Source of the DNA: Lewinellaceae bacterium
GTDB taxonomy: Bacteria > Bacteroidota > Bacteroidia > Chitinophagales > Saprospiraceae
NCBI GenBank assembly: GCA_020636255.1
Contig: JACJYE010000003.1
Coordinates: 487,799 to 551,798 of the forward strand
Reading direction: 5' to 3'
DNA length: 64,000 bases
Shown: positions 25,139-32,685 of the stretch, piece after piece
Position numbering within the stretch: the first letter of the stretch is position 1
Layout of the letters: each line of letters starts with the position of its first letter
Position numbers and translations under genes: made by a program
The notes under the pieces: generated by a model
What the model saw: the letters and a program-made list of their open reading frames with translations, nothing else
The model's database searches: none
Told to the model about the DNA's origin: nothing

Positions 25139-25810
25139 CTACCCCTTCCCCTTCTTCAGCTTGGCTTTGGCTGCCTCGATCACTTTTTTCTGTTCTTCGA
25201 TCTGCTGCTCCTTATTGCTCACGGCCTGGGCTGCCTGCCCCGCTTCCGTACGCGCCTGCTGGAGCTCCTTCTCGAGATCAGCGACCCTGTCTTCCTTATC
25301 GCCTTTCTCTTTTTCCAGGCCTTTAAGTTCTTTCTCCAGGGCCTTCAGGGCATCGACTTCGGCTTCCAGGGCCTGCGCGGCAAACTCCTGGCCTACTATT
25401 TTTTCAAAACCAGCCATCCACTGCCTGGCTCCACTGATGCGGTCAGGGTGGCGGCTGGAAGACAGGTAGGCGCCGCCCAGGTCGAACCAGATGGCAAGCA
25501 TGGCGCCCTTCCCATCCCTGGGGGTTATCGTCGAATAAATGTCTATGGTATTGTCGCTGATGCCTTCGATCTCGGCATCGTCGGCAAAGTACTCTTTGGT
25601 TTTCTTATCCAGCTTCGGTTTTCCCGCCTTGAATTTCTTCTGGTAGTCCTGCCACAGTTCACCAATAGTTTTGGCATCTCCTACTTTCAGCTCTACGACA
25701 AAGCTGTTGTTCTCCCCCTGGCTCATCGGCCGGATGGCTTCATTGTACGTTTGGGCAAAAATGCCGGATGTAAAGCTTAACAGTGTCCCGATCAGCAAAA
25801 ATGATTTCAT
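25139..25810 (-). CDS. Exported protein with C-terminal coiled coil, Bacteroidota-specific, unknown function
   Basis: 223 residues from ATG 25810, where the signal peptide MKSFLLIGTLLSFTSGIFAQ begins. The globular middle (FVVELKVGDAKTIGELWQDY; AIWFDLGGAYLSSSRHPDR) belongs to a family I know from many Bacteroidota genomes without assigned function. The last 75 residues are heptad-like Lys/Glu/Ala/Leu coiled coil. It is likely periplasmic. It stands alone, divergent from the Crp/Fnr regulator (110 bases between starts), so the two may share a control region. Confidence 0.82.
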   Translation of the reverse strand: MKSFLLIGTLLSFTSGIFAQTYNEAIRPMSQGENNSFVVELKVGDAKTIGELWQDYQKKFKAGKPKLDKKTKEYFADDAEIEGISDNTIDIYSTITPRDGKGAMLAIWFDLGGAYLSSSRHPDRISGARQWMAGFEKIVGQEFAAQALEAEVDALKALEKELKGLEKEKGDKEDRVADLEKELQQARTEAGQAAQAVSNKEQQIEEQKKVIEAAKAKLKKGKG

Positions 25811-25920
25811 GACGTTTCTGGTTTGTTGCCTGTTTTGGACGTAACAATATTGTTTGGCCACAGGTTTAAGAGCTTGTTTGGCTGCTAAGATAAGGCTAGT
25901 TAGATTTGAAAAAAAAATCC

Positions 25921-26481
25921 ATGGACGCCCTCACCCGATATCTCGAGCAACAACTTCAACTCCCCCAGGAAGAGGCGCATGCCCTGCTCCGCCACTGGCA
26001 GAAGCCTAAAACGCTCAAACGAGGGGGTTTCCTCACGCGGCAGGGGCAGGTGGAGAATCACCTTTACTATATTCAGGAAGGCACTATGGGCATTTTCTAC
26101 GACATCGAGGAGAACGAACAGGTAGTGGGCTTCGGATATGCGGATACCCTGATCTGCTCTTTTCCGTCTTTCATCCGCAACTACCCTTCAGATTATTACA
26201 TCCAGGCCCTGAGCACCACCGAGCTGATCGGCATCGCCCGATCCGATTTTTACCGGCTGCTGGGCGAATACTCACGCATTGAACACCTCTGGCTGCAGAT
26301 GCTGGAAGAGGCCCTGCTGGGCCGCATCGAACGCGAGATCGACCTGCTGACGGTTTCCCCGCGGGAGCGCATCCAGCGGCTGCTCAACCGCAGCCCCCAT
26401 ATTTTCCAACTCATCCCCAACAAATACATCGCTTCCTACCTTAGGATGACCCCGGAGACGCTGAGCCGGAACATGAAGTAA
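25921..26481 (+). CDS. Crp/Fnr-family transcriptional regulator
   Basis: 186 residues from ATG 25921; the frame also has a TTG five codons earlier. A cNMP-binding beta-roll (TLKRGGFLTRQGQVENHLYY; VGFGYADTLICSFPSFI) is followed by the dimer helix and a short winged HTH (IASYLRMTPETLSRNMK) that ends directly after the recognition helix. There are no Cys ligands for an iron-sulfur cluster. The recognition helix carries ETLSR, i.e. the E..SR triplet used by FNR to read TTGAT. A perfect TTGAT-N4-ATCAA site lies 39 bases downstream of its stop, before a DinB gene, which is its likely target. Confidence 0.92.
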   Translation: MDALTRYLEQQLQLPQEEAHALLRHWQKPKTLKRGGFLTRQGQVENHLYYIQEGTMGIFYDIEENEQVVGFGYADTLICSFPSFIRNYPSDYYIQALSTTELIGIARSDFYRLLGEYSRIEHLWLQMLEEALLGRIEREIDLLTVSPRERIQRLLNRSPHIFQLIPNKYIASYLRMTPETLSRNMK

Positions 26482-26517
26482 GCAGGGCATCACCGCTTCG
26501 TGGCTGGTTCTGTGAAA

Positions 26518-26535
26518 CCTTGATCTCAATCAAGG
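26518..26535. promoter_or_regulatory. FNR-type operator CCTTGATCTCAATCAAGG
   Basis: A perfect palindrome with the core TTGAT-CTCA-ATCAA (26520-26533), identical to the FNR/DNR consensus. It sits between a Crp/Fnr regulator and a DinB gene. Its centre is about 41 bases upstream of the start predicted from the -7 element at 26556, the classical class II activator position. Confidence 0.75.
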
Positions 26536-26555
26536 ATTACACACCGCGCTCTCCT

Positions 26556-26563
26556 TACTTTTG
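26556..26563 (+). promoter_or_regulatory. Probable -7 element (TACTTTTG) of the DinB gene
   Basis: TACTTTTG matches TAnnTTTG, 15 bases before the ATG at 26578. No TTTG -33 box exists at the right distance; that space is occupied by the edge of the FNR-type palindrome, as expected for an activator-dependent promoter. Confidence 0.55.
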
Positions 26564-26577
26564 TAAAAAAAAAGAAC

Positions 26578-27174
26578 ATGGAAACCACCCAACTGATCGC
26601 AGCATTACAGGCCGACGTGCAGAACATCATCGAAACCATAGAAGGCGAGATCCTGCATCTCGACAAGGCCGCACTCCACTGGAAGCCTTCTCCGGAAAAA
26701 TGGAACATCCTGGAGTGTTTCGAGCACCTCAACCGCTACAACCGCTATTATAATCCCGAACTGGAACGCGCGCTGTCCAGAACCGGTAAGCCGGCCCCCT
26801 TCCGCCCCGGCTGGCTGGGCAACTATTTCGTGCAATCCATCTCCCCGGAAAACGCCAGGCCCATAAAAACCATGAAACGCCTGAACCCCATTGACAGCAA
26901 TACGAACGCCAAGGCGCTGGAGGAATTCCTTTCCCACCAGCGCCACCTGCTGGCACTCCTCACCAGGGCAAAGAGCGCCAACATCAACCAACGCCTGGTA
27001 ACCGTGGAGATCATGCCAATACTGCGTATAAAAACGGGCGACGCTTTCCGTTTTGTCGTGGCACATGAACAACGGCACTTACAGCAGGCCATGAGGCTGA
27101 AGGAAGGTTGGGGGGATGCTATTGATGCGGTGGATGCGGTGGATACTATTGATGCTGGGGATAGGGGGCAATGA
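26578..27174 (+). CDS. DinB-family metal-binding protein
   Basis: 198 residues forming the four-helix DinB bundle. The metal-site residues are in the expected places: ILECFEHLNRYNRYY carries the first His, and FRFVVAHEQRHLQQAM the HxxxH pair. DinB proteins include thiol-dependent S-transferases and damage-induced proteins of unknown role. The last 20 residues (DAIDAVDAVDTIDAGD) are encoded by an imperfect 9-bp microsatellite (GATGCGGTG-like) outside the family fold. The gene probably answers to the adjacent Crp/Fnr protein through the palindrome at 26518. Confidence 0.88.
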   Translation: METTQLIAALQADVQNIIETIEGEILHLDKAALHWKPSPEKWNILECFEHLNRYNRYYNPELERALSRTGKPAPFRPGWLGNYFVQSISPENARPIKTMKRLNPIDSNTNAKALEEFLSHQRHLLALLTRAKSANINQRLVTVEIMPILRIKTGDAFRFVVAHEQRHLQQAMRLKEGWGDAIDAVDAVDTIDAGDRGQ

Positions 27175-27209
27175 GGCGGAGGAAGCATCAATAGCATCAC
27201 AAATGCTAC

Positions 27210-28184
27210 CTATGGCATCCTCCACAAGCTATCTACGAAGTAGTTTTTTTTATCAAAAAAGTGCTGCTGGCGCACAAAACCGGCCGCTTCCGCCAGTGCT
27301 TCTACTTCGCTGAGGCTGTACTTCAGGCTCAGCTCCACTTCTATGGCCTCCCACGCCTCGAAATGGAAGGAGCGGTTGAGCTGCCGAATGAAGACGTGCT
27401 GATCGCGCTGGCTGACGATATAACTACGGGCCTCGCCGCTCAGGGGGTTGTAGGATTCCCAGTGGCGGAACTGCTGCAGGTCGAAGTTGGCGCCCAGTTC
27501 GCGGTTCAGGCGGCGCAGCAGGTTGAGGTTGAATGCGGCGGTGATGCCTGCAGGGTCGTTGTAGGCATCCAGGATAATGCCCGGGTTCTTTTTGAGGTCA
27601 AACCCGATGAGCAGCAGGTCGCCCGGAGCGAGCCCTCTGGCCAGCGAACGCAGGAAACGAAGCGCTTCCTGCTGGCTGTAGTTCCCGATATTGGCGCCCA
27701 GGAAGAGCACGACTTTAGGCACGCCAGCCTTCGGCTGCAATTCGTGCAGCACTTCGAAATAATCGCCCTCCATGCCTTTCACCTGCAAGGCCGGCAGCTC
27801 GGCCTTCAGGCTCTCTTCCAGTTCAAGCAGCACATTCCTGGAGATATCGATGGGCTGATACTGAAAATCGGCGCCCTGTTCAAGAAAATAGCGCAGCAGC
27901 ACCCGGGTTTTCAAGCCATCGCCGGCGCCCAGCTCCAGCAGGCTGAACTTCCTGCTGCCGATAGCTTTGAAAATGGCCTCTTTTTTCGTCTCCAGTATTT
28001 CATATTCGCAATCCGTCAGGTAGTATTCCGGCATGTGCATGATCTGCTGGAAAAGCCTATCTCCTTCAGCGTCATAGAAATACTTCGATGGCAGCCTGCG
28101 GGGCCTCCGGCTGAGGCCCTGCAGCACATCAAGCGCAATTGTCGATCCGGGCTGAAACCGGTTTTGTGGAATGGAAGGTGGCAT
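27210..28184 (-). CDS. egtD: L-histidine N-alpha-methyltransferase (ergothioneine biosynthesis)
   Basis: 324 residues, the normal EgtD length. Family signatures are present: SRRPRRLPSKYFYDAEGDRL, MPEYYLTDCEYEIL, the SAM motif LLELGAGDGLKTRVLL, YQPIDISRNVLLELEE, LFLGANIGNY and FDLKKNPGIILDAYND. It methylates the alpha-amino group of histidine three times to hercynine using SAM, the first step of ergothioneine synthesis in the cytoplasm. It lies downstream of egtB on the same strand, separated by 246 bases that contain an 82-bp tandem repeat. Confidence 0.95.
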   Translation of the reverse strand: MPPSIPQNRFQPGSTIALDVLQGLSRRPRRLPSKYFYDAEGDRLFQQIMHMPEYYLTDCEYEILETKKEAIFKAIGSRKFSLLELGAGDGLKTRVLLRYFLEQGADFQYQPIDISRNVLLELEESLKAELPALQVKGMEGDYFEVLHELQPKAGVPKVVLFLGANIGNYSQQEALRFLRSLARGLAPGDLLLIGFDLKKNPGIILDAYNDPAGITAAFNLNLLRRLNRELGANFDLQQFRHWESYNPLSGEARSYIVSQRDQHVFIRQLNRSFHFEAWEAIEVELSLKYSLSEVEALAEAAGFVRQQHFFDKKNYFVDSLWRMP

Positions 28185-28202
28185 AATTATGTATTTTTGT
28201 TA

Positions 28203-28391
28203 AGCCACGGGCACCGCCCGTGGACGAGGCGCCGTAACCGCGCAGGCACCCAAGCACATCTCGCCCAAAGGGCGTAAATATCCCAGCCACGGGCACCGCC
28301 CGTAAACGAGGCGCCGTAACCGCGCAGGCACCCAAGCACATCTCGCCCAAAGGGCGTAAATATCCCAGCCACGGGCACCGCCCGTGGACGA
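28203..28391. repeat. 82-bp tandem repeat between egtB and egtD
   Basis: Units start at 28203, 28285 and 28367 (2.3 copies, nearly identical). Each holds the palindrome CCACGGGCACCGCCCGTGG (or a variant) and a second hairpin CGCCCAAAGGGCG, so the RNA would form an alternating chain of hairpins within the egtB-egtD transcript. It is not a CRISPR: only two full units exist, and the whole unit, not just a short core, repeats. Confidence 0.9.
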
Positions 28392-28430
28392 AATGCCGTT
28401 TCGGCGGAGCCTCCATCTCGCAATCAGCAT

Positions 28431-29711
28431 TCACCTCGCCAGCCGTATCCCCGTGAACTGCCAGCGTTCGTCGGGATGGAAGAAATTGCGGTAGGAGGGG
28501 CGGATATGGGAACGAGGGGTGGCGCAGGAGCCGCCGCGCAGCACCATCTGATTGGCCATGAACTTGCCGTTGTATTCTCCCAGGGCGCCCTTGAAGCGCG
28601 GGTACCCGGGGTAAGGCAGATAAGCGCTGCCCGTCCACTCCCACAGATTGCCTAGCAATTGGGTATCATCTTCGCCTGCCTGGCCGCAGGGGTGGTACAA
28701 GCCCGATTCCAGGAAATTGGCGGTTTCCGGGATACCGTCGTGCAATTGGTAGCAGGCGGTTTCCCATTCCTGTTCGGTAGGCAGGCGCAGGCCGAGCCAG
28801 CGGGCAAAGGCATCAGCTTCGTAATAGCTGATATGCGCCACCGGCAGCTGAGGGGCCACCTTCTGCAGGCCGCCAAGGGTGTAATACCACCACTCGCCAT
28901 CCTGTTCGTACCAGTACAGCGGCGCTTTCACCTCCAGTTGCTGGGCCCACGTCCAGCCTTCATCCAGCCAGTGCCCGAAAAACGAGTACCCGCCGTCGGC
29001 CATAAACTCGAGGTATTCTCCATTGGTAACCAATCGGTTGGCGATGCCGAACTCGTGGATGTAAGCCTTGTGCGCAGCCAGCTCGTTATCCCAGCAAAAG
29101 CCTTCATCCCGATGGCCGACCTCGTAAACGCCTTCGGCAACGGTGATGAATTCCAGCGGCGCGGGAGCGGAGTGGGCCGCATCCCGGCGCTCCAGATAGG
29201 CCGGATGCAGCGGGTTGCTGCCCAGGATGTATTTTATATCGGTAACCAGCAACTCCTGGTGCTGCTGCTCGTGCTGCAGGCCGACCTCTATCAGCTCCGC
29301 CAGTTCGGCAGGGATAACCCCATCTCCATAACCCAGCATCAGCAGGGCCATATTTTCATCCACATATTTCCGGTAGGCCAGCACTTCGCGCAAGGGGGGG
29401 CGGGTGAGGTTGCCACGCCGGTTGCGCAGCAGCCGCGGCCCCTGGCTCTGGTAGTAGCTGTTAAAGCAAAAATTGAGGCGTTCATCGAACAAGGTGTAGC
29501 CCGCCAGGTAGCCCGCCAGGATAAAATTCTCGAAGAACCAGGAAACGTGCCCAAGGTGCCATTTCGGCGGGCTGGCGAAGGTAGCAGGCTGGGCCACATG
29601 GTCTTCGGGTTCGAGTGGCGCACAAAGCGCCAGGCTGGCCTGGCGTATCGCCTGGTACCTTTTGAGCAAGCTCCGGGCATGGGTGGTGTTGGGATGAAGC
29701 GTCATATCCAT
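28431..29711 (-). CDS. egtB: Hercynine oxygenase / ergothioneine sulfoxide synthase
   Basis: 426 residues from ATG 29711 (a TTG further up is unlikely). An N-terminal DinB_2 domain supplies two iron ligands in the QHEQQH motif (about residue 148) and one in WHLGHVSWFFE. The C-terminal formylglycine-generating-enzyme-type domain (HEFGIANRLVTNGEYLEFMA; RLPTEQEWE; GNLWEWTGSAYLPYPGYPRF; VLRGGSCATP) holds the substrate. EgtB uses non-haem iron and O2 to join hercynine to cysteine or gamma-glutamylcysteine. It is first in an operon with egtD. The remaining steps (EgtE-type lyase) are not encoded in the window. Confidence 0.95.
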   Translation of the reverse strand: MDMTLHPNTTHARSLLKRYQAIRQASLALCAPLEPEDHVAQPATFASPPKWHLGHVSWFFENFILAGYLAGYTLFDERLNFCFNSYYQSQGPRLLRNRRGNLTRPPLREVLAYRKYVDENMALLMLGYGDGVIPAELAELIEVGLQHEQQHQELLVTDIKYILGSNPLHPAYLERRDAAHSAPAPLEFITVAEGVYEVGHRDEGFCWDNELAAHKAYIHEFGIANRLVTNGEYLEFMADGGYSFFGHWLDEGWTWAQQLEVKAPLYWYEQDGEWWYYTLGGLQKVAPQLPVAHISYYEADAFARWLGLRLPTEQEWETACYQLHDGIPETANFLESGLYHPCGQAGEDDTQLLGNLWEWTGSAYLPYPGYPRFKGALGEYNGKFMANQMVLRGGSCATPRSHIRPSYRNFFHPDERWQFTGIRLAR

Positions 29712-29745
29712 TGCGTTGTTTAACAATCGTTCAGGCTCCGAAGCA

Positions 29746-30720
29746 TTAGTGCTCCTTCAGAGGGCGTTTCTTGATCATGCCCCCCTTGGTGTCCTTGATG
29801 CTTTGCATGATGATAAAAGCATCGGGGTCGGCCTTGTCGACTTCTGTTTTGAGGCGGGACAACTCCAGGCGGGTGATGACGGTGTAAATGATCTCGGTGT
29901 TTTTCAGGCGCTCACCACGTGCGGCAAAACCACGCTTACCCGAATAGACCGTACAGCCGCGGCCCAGCTTTTCGATGACCGCCAGCCGGATGTCCTCGCT
30001 GAAAGAAGACACGATCGTAACGCCAATGTATTCTTCAATGCCATCTATGACGTAATCGACCGTTTTAGAAGCCGCCAGGTAGGTCAGTATGGCATACAGA
30101 GCGACTTCTATACCCAGGACATAAGCACCAAAGGAGAAGATCAGGATGTTGAAAATGAGGATGATATCACCGATCGAAAGGCTGGATTTCCGGCTGAGGA
30201 AAACGGCCAGCACTTCCGTTCCGTCGATAACCGCCCCGCCCCTGATGCTCAGGCCGATGCCCAGGCCCAGAAAGAACCCTCCGAACACGGCGATCAGGAG
30301 CTTGTCGTTGGTAACGACCGGATAGTGGATCATGTGCACGGCCAACGCCAGCCCGACGATCGCCAGGATGCTTTTTATGGCGAACGGCCGGCTGACCGTA
30401 TTGGCCCCCAGGATCAGAAAGGGCAGGTTGATGGCCACCAGCAATATCGACAAAGGGATGCCGCTGGACACTTCCACCAAAAGCGATATACCGGTTACGC
30501 CGCCATCGATAAAGCCATTGGGCAGGAGGAACCCCTTCAGCCCAAAGCCGGCGCTGATAATACCCAACGCGATGAGCAGCGATTCTTTCAGGAGGTGTGA
30601 CAGCTCAACCGAAAGTATGGAAGCTTCACGCGCCACCAGGGCGCTGTCCGCTGCTTTTCCCTGGCCTTTAAGCCTTTTGCGTACAGTGTCGATAATAATT
30701 TGTTGGAAGAATGGGTTCAT
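29746..30720 (-). CDS. yitT: YitT-family membrane protein (DUF161 + DUF2179)
   Basis: 324 residues with five to six transmembrane helices (SLLIALGIISAGFGLKGFLL; LSILLVAINLPFLILGANTV; LIAVFGGFFLGLGIGLSIRG; IGDIILIFNILIFSFGAYVL). A cytoplasmic C-terminal DUF2179 domain follows (TVYSGKRGFAARGERLKNTE; VDKADPDAFIIMQSI). YitT proteins are inner-membrane proteins of uncertain, probably transport, role; DUF2179 has a ferredoxin-like ligand-binding fold. It ends 34 bases before egtB on the same strand, so the three genes may share a transcript. Confidence 0.93.
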   Translation of the reverse strand: MNPFFQQIIIDTVRKRLKGQGKAADSALVAREASILSVELSHLLKESLLIALGIISAGFGLKGFLLPNGFIDGGVTGISLLVEVSSGIPLSILLVAINLPFLILGANTVSRPFAIKSILAIVGLALAVHMIHYPVVTNDKLLIAVFGGFFLGLGIGLSIRGGAVIDGTEVLAVFLSRKSSLSIGDIILIFNILIFSFGAYVLGIEVALYAILTYLAASKTVDYVIDGIEEYIGVTIVSSFSEDIRLAVIEKLGRGCTVYSGKRGFAARGERLKNTEIIYTVITRLELSRLKTEVDKADPDAFIIMQSIKDTKGGMIKKRPLKEH

Positions 30721-30766
30721 CTAATGGCCCGTTGTTTTGTGAGTAATGGGGTTGTCTGGCCGACCA

Positions 30767-31663
30767 TCAGCCCTGGCTGCCTGCCTTTTCCGCCGGTTCT
30801 TCTCCCCGAAGCAGTTGAAGAATGGTTTGCTGCGTAAGGCCGTAATCTGTCCACGGTATCAGATGGCCCGTGTCCTCCAGATAGATCAGGCGCAGGTATT
30901 GCGGCAGTATGTTCTTTCTGCTGAAATCTATATTTGATAGTGGCGCCAGGCCGTCTTTCCTGCCGTGGATATGGACGACGGGAATGCGAATGTGCTTCCA
31001 GCCTGCAGCTATCTTTTTCAGTTCGGCGGTATGGGAAAATTTTTCATCGGCCGACACCCTCAGGGCAGCAGGCAGCATCCACCGGGTAGCTTTCCACTTG
31101 CCGAAGTGCGCGTACCAGAACATAAGCTCGTTGTCGGGGTCGTCAACCGGCGCCAGCAGAACGGCGGCGGTAAGCTTATCGGGATAGTCCATGGCGTACT
31201 TACCAACGATGGGGCCGCCATAGGAATGGCCAACCAGGATAACCGTATCGGCCTGGAATTGTTCGCGCACGGCCAGCACCTGCTGCGCCTGGGCTGCTAT
31301 CGATGTCACAGAATGCCCCAGGCCCGATTCCCCGTAGCCAAGCCGGTCGATCGATACCAGCCGTGCCTCCTGCAGCAGGGCCGAGTCGGCCAGATACTGA
31401 AAAAAGTTGTTGGAAGAGCCCGGCGCACCGTGCACGAAAATCACCAGTTTACGCACTTGTTCCAGGCCGGTTTCGATATAGCGGGTTTTTACGCCTTCGA
31501 CTTCGAGATACCGGATGCCCACCGGCACGCCCCGCTTGCTGAAATACTGCTCTACTTTCTTATCGGTGGTGTGAAAGGACACGCATCCATTTATCAGGAA
31601 CAACATCAGGGCCAGCAGGGTGAATAACCACTGGGCAGTGCGAAGGAACAGGATCATGGCCAT
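30767..31663 (-). CDS. Membrane- or lipid-anchored alpha/beta hydrolase
   Basis: 298 residues starting with a hydrophobic segment (WLFTLLALMLFLINGCVSF) whose Cys at position 27 could be a lipidation site. The hydrolase fold is complete: LVIFVHGAPGSSNNFFQYL (oxyanion), SIDRLGYGESG, VGHSYGGPIVGKYAMDYPD (nucleophile Ser), an acid in HGRKDGLAPL, and His in LEDTGHLIPW. Relatives include lipases, epoxide hydrolases and proline iminopeptidases; the substrate cannot be told. It is tandem with the YitT gene (46-base gap). Confidence 0.88.
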   Translation of the reverse strand: MAMILFLRTAQWLFTLLALMLFLINGCVSFHTTDKKVEQYFSKRGVPVGIRYLEVEGVKTRYIETGLEQVRKLVIFVHGAPGSSNNFFQYLADSALLQEARLVSIDRLGYGESGLGHSVTSIAAQAQQVLAVREQFQADTVILVGHSYGGPIVGKYAMDYPDKLTAAVLLAPVDDPDNELMFWYAHFGKWKATRWMLPAALRVSADEKFSHTAELKKIAAGWKHIRIPVVHIHGRKDGLAPLSNIDFSRKNILPQYLRLIYLEDTGHLIPWTDYGLTQQTILQLLRGEEPAEKAGSQG

Positions 31664-31722
31664 TGGCTTTAGGCATTCCTATGTAAAAACGCCCGCCGAT
31701 GCAAGTTGTTTTGAAAAAATGC

Positions 31723-32607
31723 TCAGGCCTTCACCGCTTCCACCCCCAACAGATGCTGGGAAGCCTCGATGGCGCTATTCAGGAAATCTTCCGCCAGCTG
31801 GCGTTGCTCCTCAGCTGTTTTTAACTTTACGATATCCGAAAGCTTCAGTACTGCGCCGTTCCATTGGCCGGTAACCCATGAGGCGTTGCCGGGCAGGGTA
31901 GGCAGCCCTCCGAAGTTGATCTTGCCCTTTTCCTGCCACGGGCTCACATAAAAATAAAACCCATCGGCGATCCTGTCCGCAATGGCCAGGCCAATGCCTA
32001 TCGTTTTAACAGGGTTGCTCGAATCGTCAAATGCCAGGGTGATCACGCTGCCCGTATCGAAATGGTGAGGCCAGGTAGCCACAGGGCTGGCAAATTTAAA
32101 GCCCTCCGTCGCGCCTTGAAGCACAAAATGGGCATTGTGGCGGTAGCGCGCCAGTTCCTGATGATAGGCCGGGCCTACCATCTTAAAGGAGGCGCCCTTA
32201 TCCAGCTCATGCTCCGGCAGGCCGAAATGGGCGATGGGCTTGACCTGCGAAGGTTTTAGCCCCAGCATCCGCGCCTGTGTGCGCACAAAGCTCAGGGCCG
32301 TCGACTTATTCTGCCCTGGCAGAGGAAGGCCTCCCAATGCGTTTTCGTTCTCATCGATCAGCTGCAGTTCGAAGGTATCGTAAAGCAGCGCCATGCGCAC
32401 CCGCTGGCGGAGGTTGGCCTCCTGGCCCGCCAAAGCCTTCAGGCCGGGCAGCCATTCCATATTGGATTGGGAATCGTCGGAGGCCTTCGGCAGCAAACTG
32501 TTGCCGAACAGCGCAACGAACTGCGCCGCATGGTGCAGTTGCTGCGCCGACGCATTCAATTCGCCGGCCTCTTCATGGGTTAGGTGTAACCAATAGCTTT
32601 GTTCCAT
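31723..32607 (-). CDS. Conserved cytoplasmic protein of unknown function (294 aa)
   Basis: 294 residues with no signal peptide or membrane segment. The sequence is a mix of helices (the first 75 residues, HHAAQFVALFGNSLLPKASD) and strands with aromatic clusters (SPVATWPHHFDTGSVITLAF; DGFYFYVSPWQEKGKINFGG). That layout resembles proteins of the DUF5996 type, though I do not claim membership. It ends near a run of same-strand genes (gap 59 bases to the hydrolase). Role unknown. Confidence 0.8.
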   Translation of the reverse strand: MEQSYWLHLTHEEAGELNASAQQLHHAAQFVALFGNSLLPKASDDSQSNMEWLPGLKALAGQEANLRQRVRMALLYDTFELQLIDENENALGGLPLPGQNKSTALSFVRTQARMLGLKPSQVKPIAHFGLPEHELDKGASFKMVGPAYHQELARYRHNAHFVLQGATEGFKFASPVATWPHHFDTGSVITLAFDDSSNPVKTIGIGLAIADRIADGFYFYVSPWQEKGKINFGGLPTLPGNASWVTGQWNGAVLKLSDIVKLKTAEEQRQLAEDFLNSAIEASQHLLGVEAVKA

Positions 32608-32685
32608 AAAAATAATTTTGCTTCAATAGTTTCAACAGAAACTATTGGTGCGAAGTTTACACCCCCTGCAGAAGGAGCCGATGTA

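Noticed and set aside
26605..27078. 157-codon ORF antisense to the DinB gene
   Set aside because: Shadow of a clear DinB protein; no start context and no homology.
28203..28391. Possible CRISPR array
   Set aside because: Only 2.3 units exist, the full 82 bp repeats with no unique spacers, and no cas gene is near.
28129..28644. Minus-strand ORFs with repeated peptide (171, 78 and 76 codons) over the egtB-egtD spacer
   Set aside because: They only reflect the 82-bp tandem repeat and read out of frame through the end of egtB.
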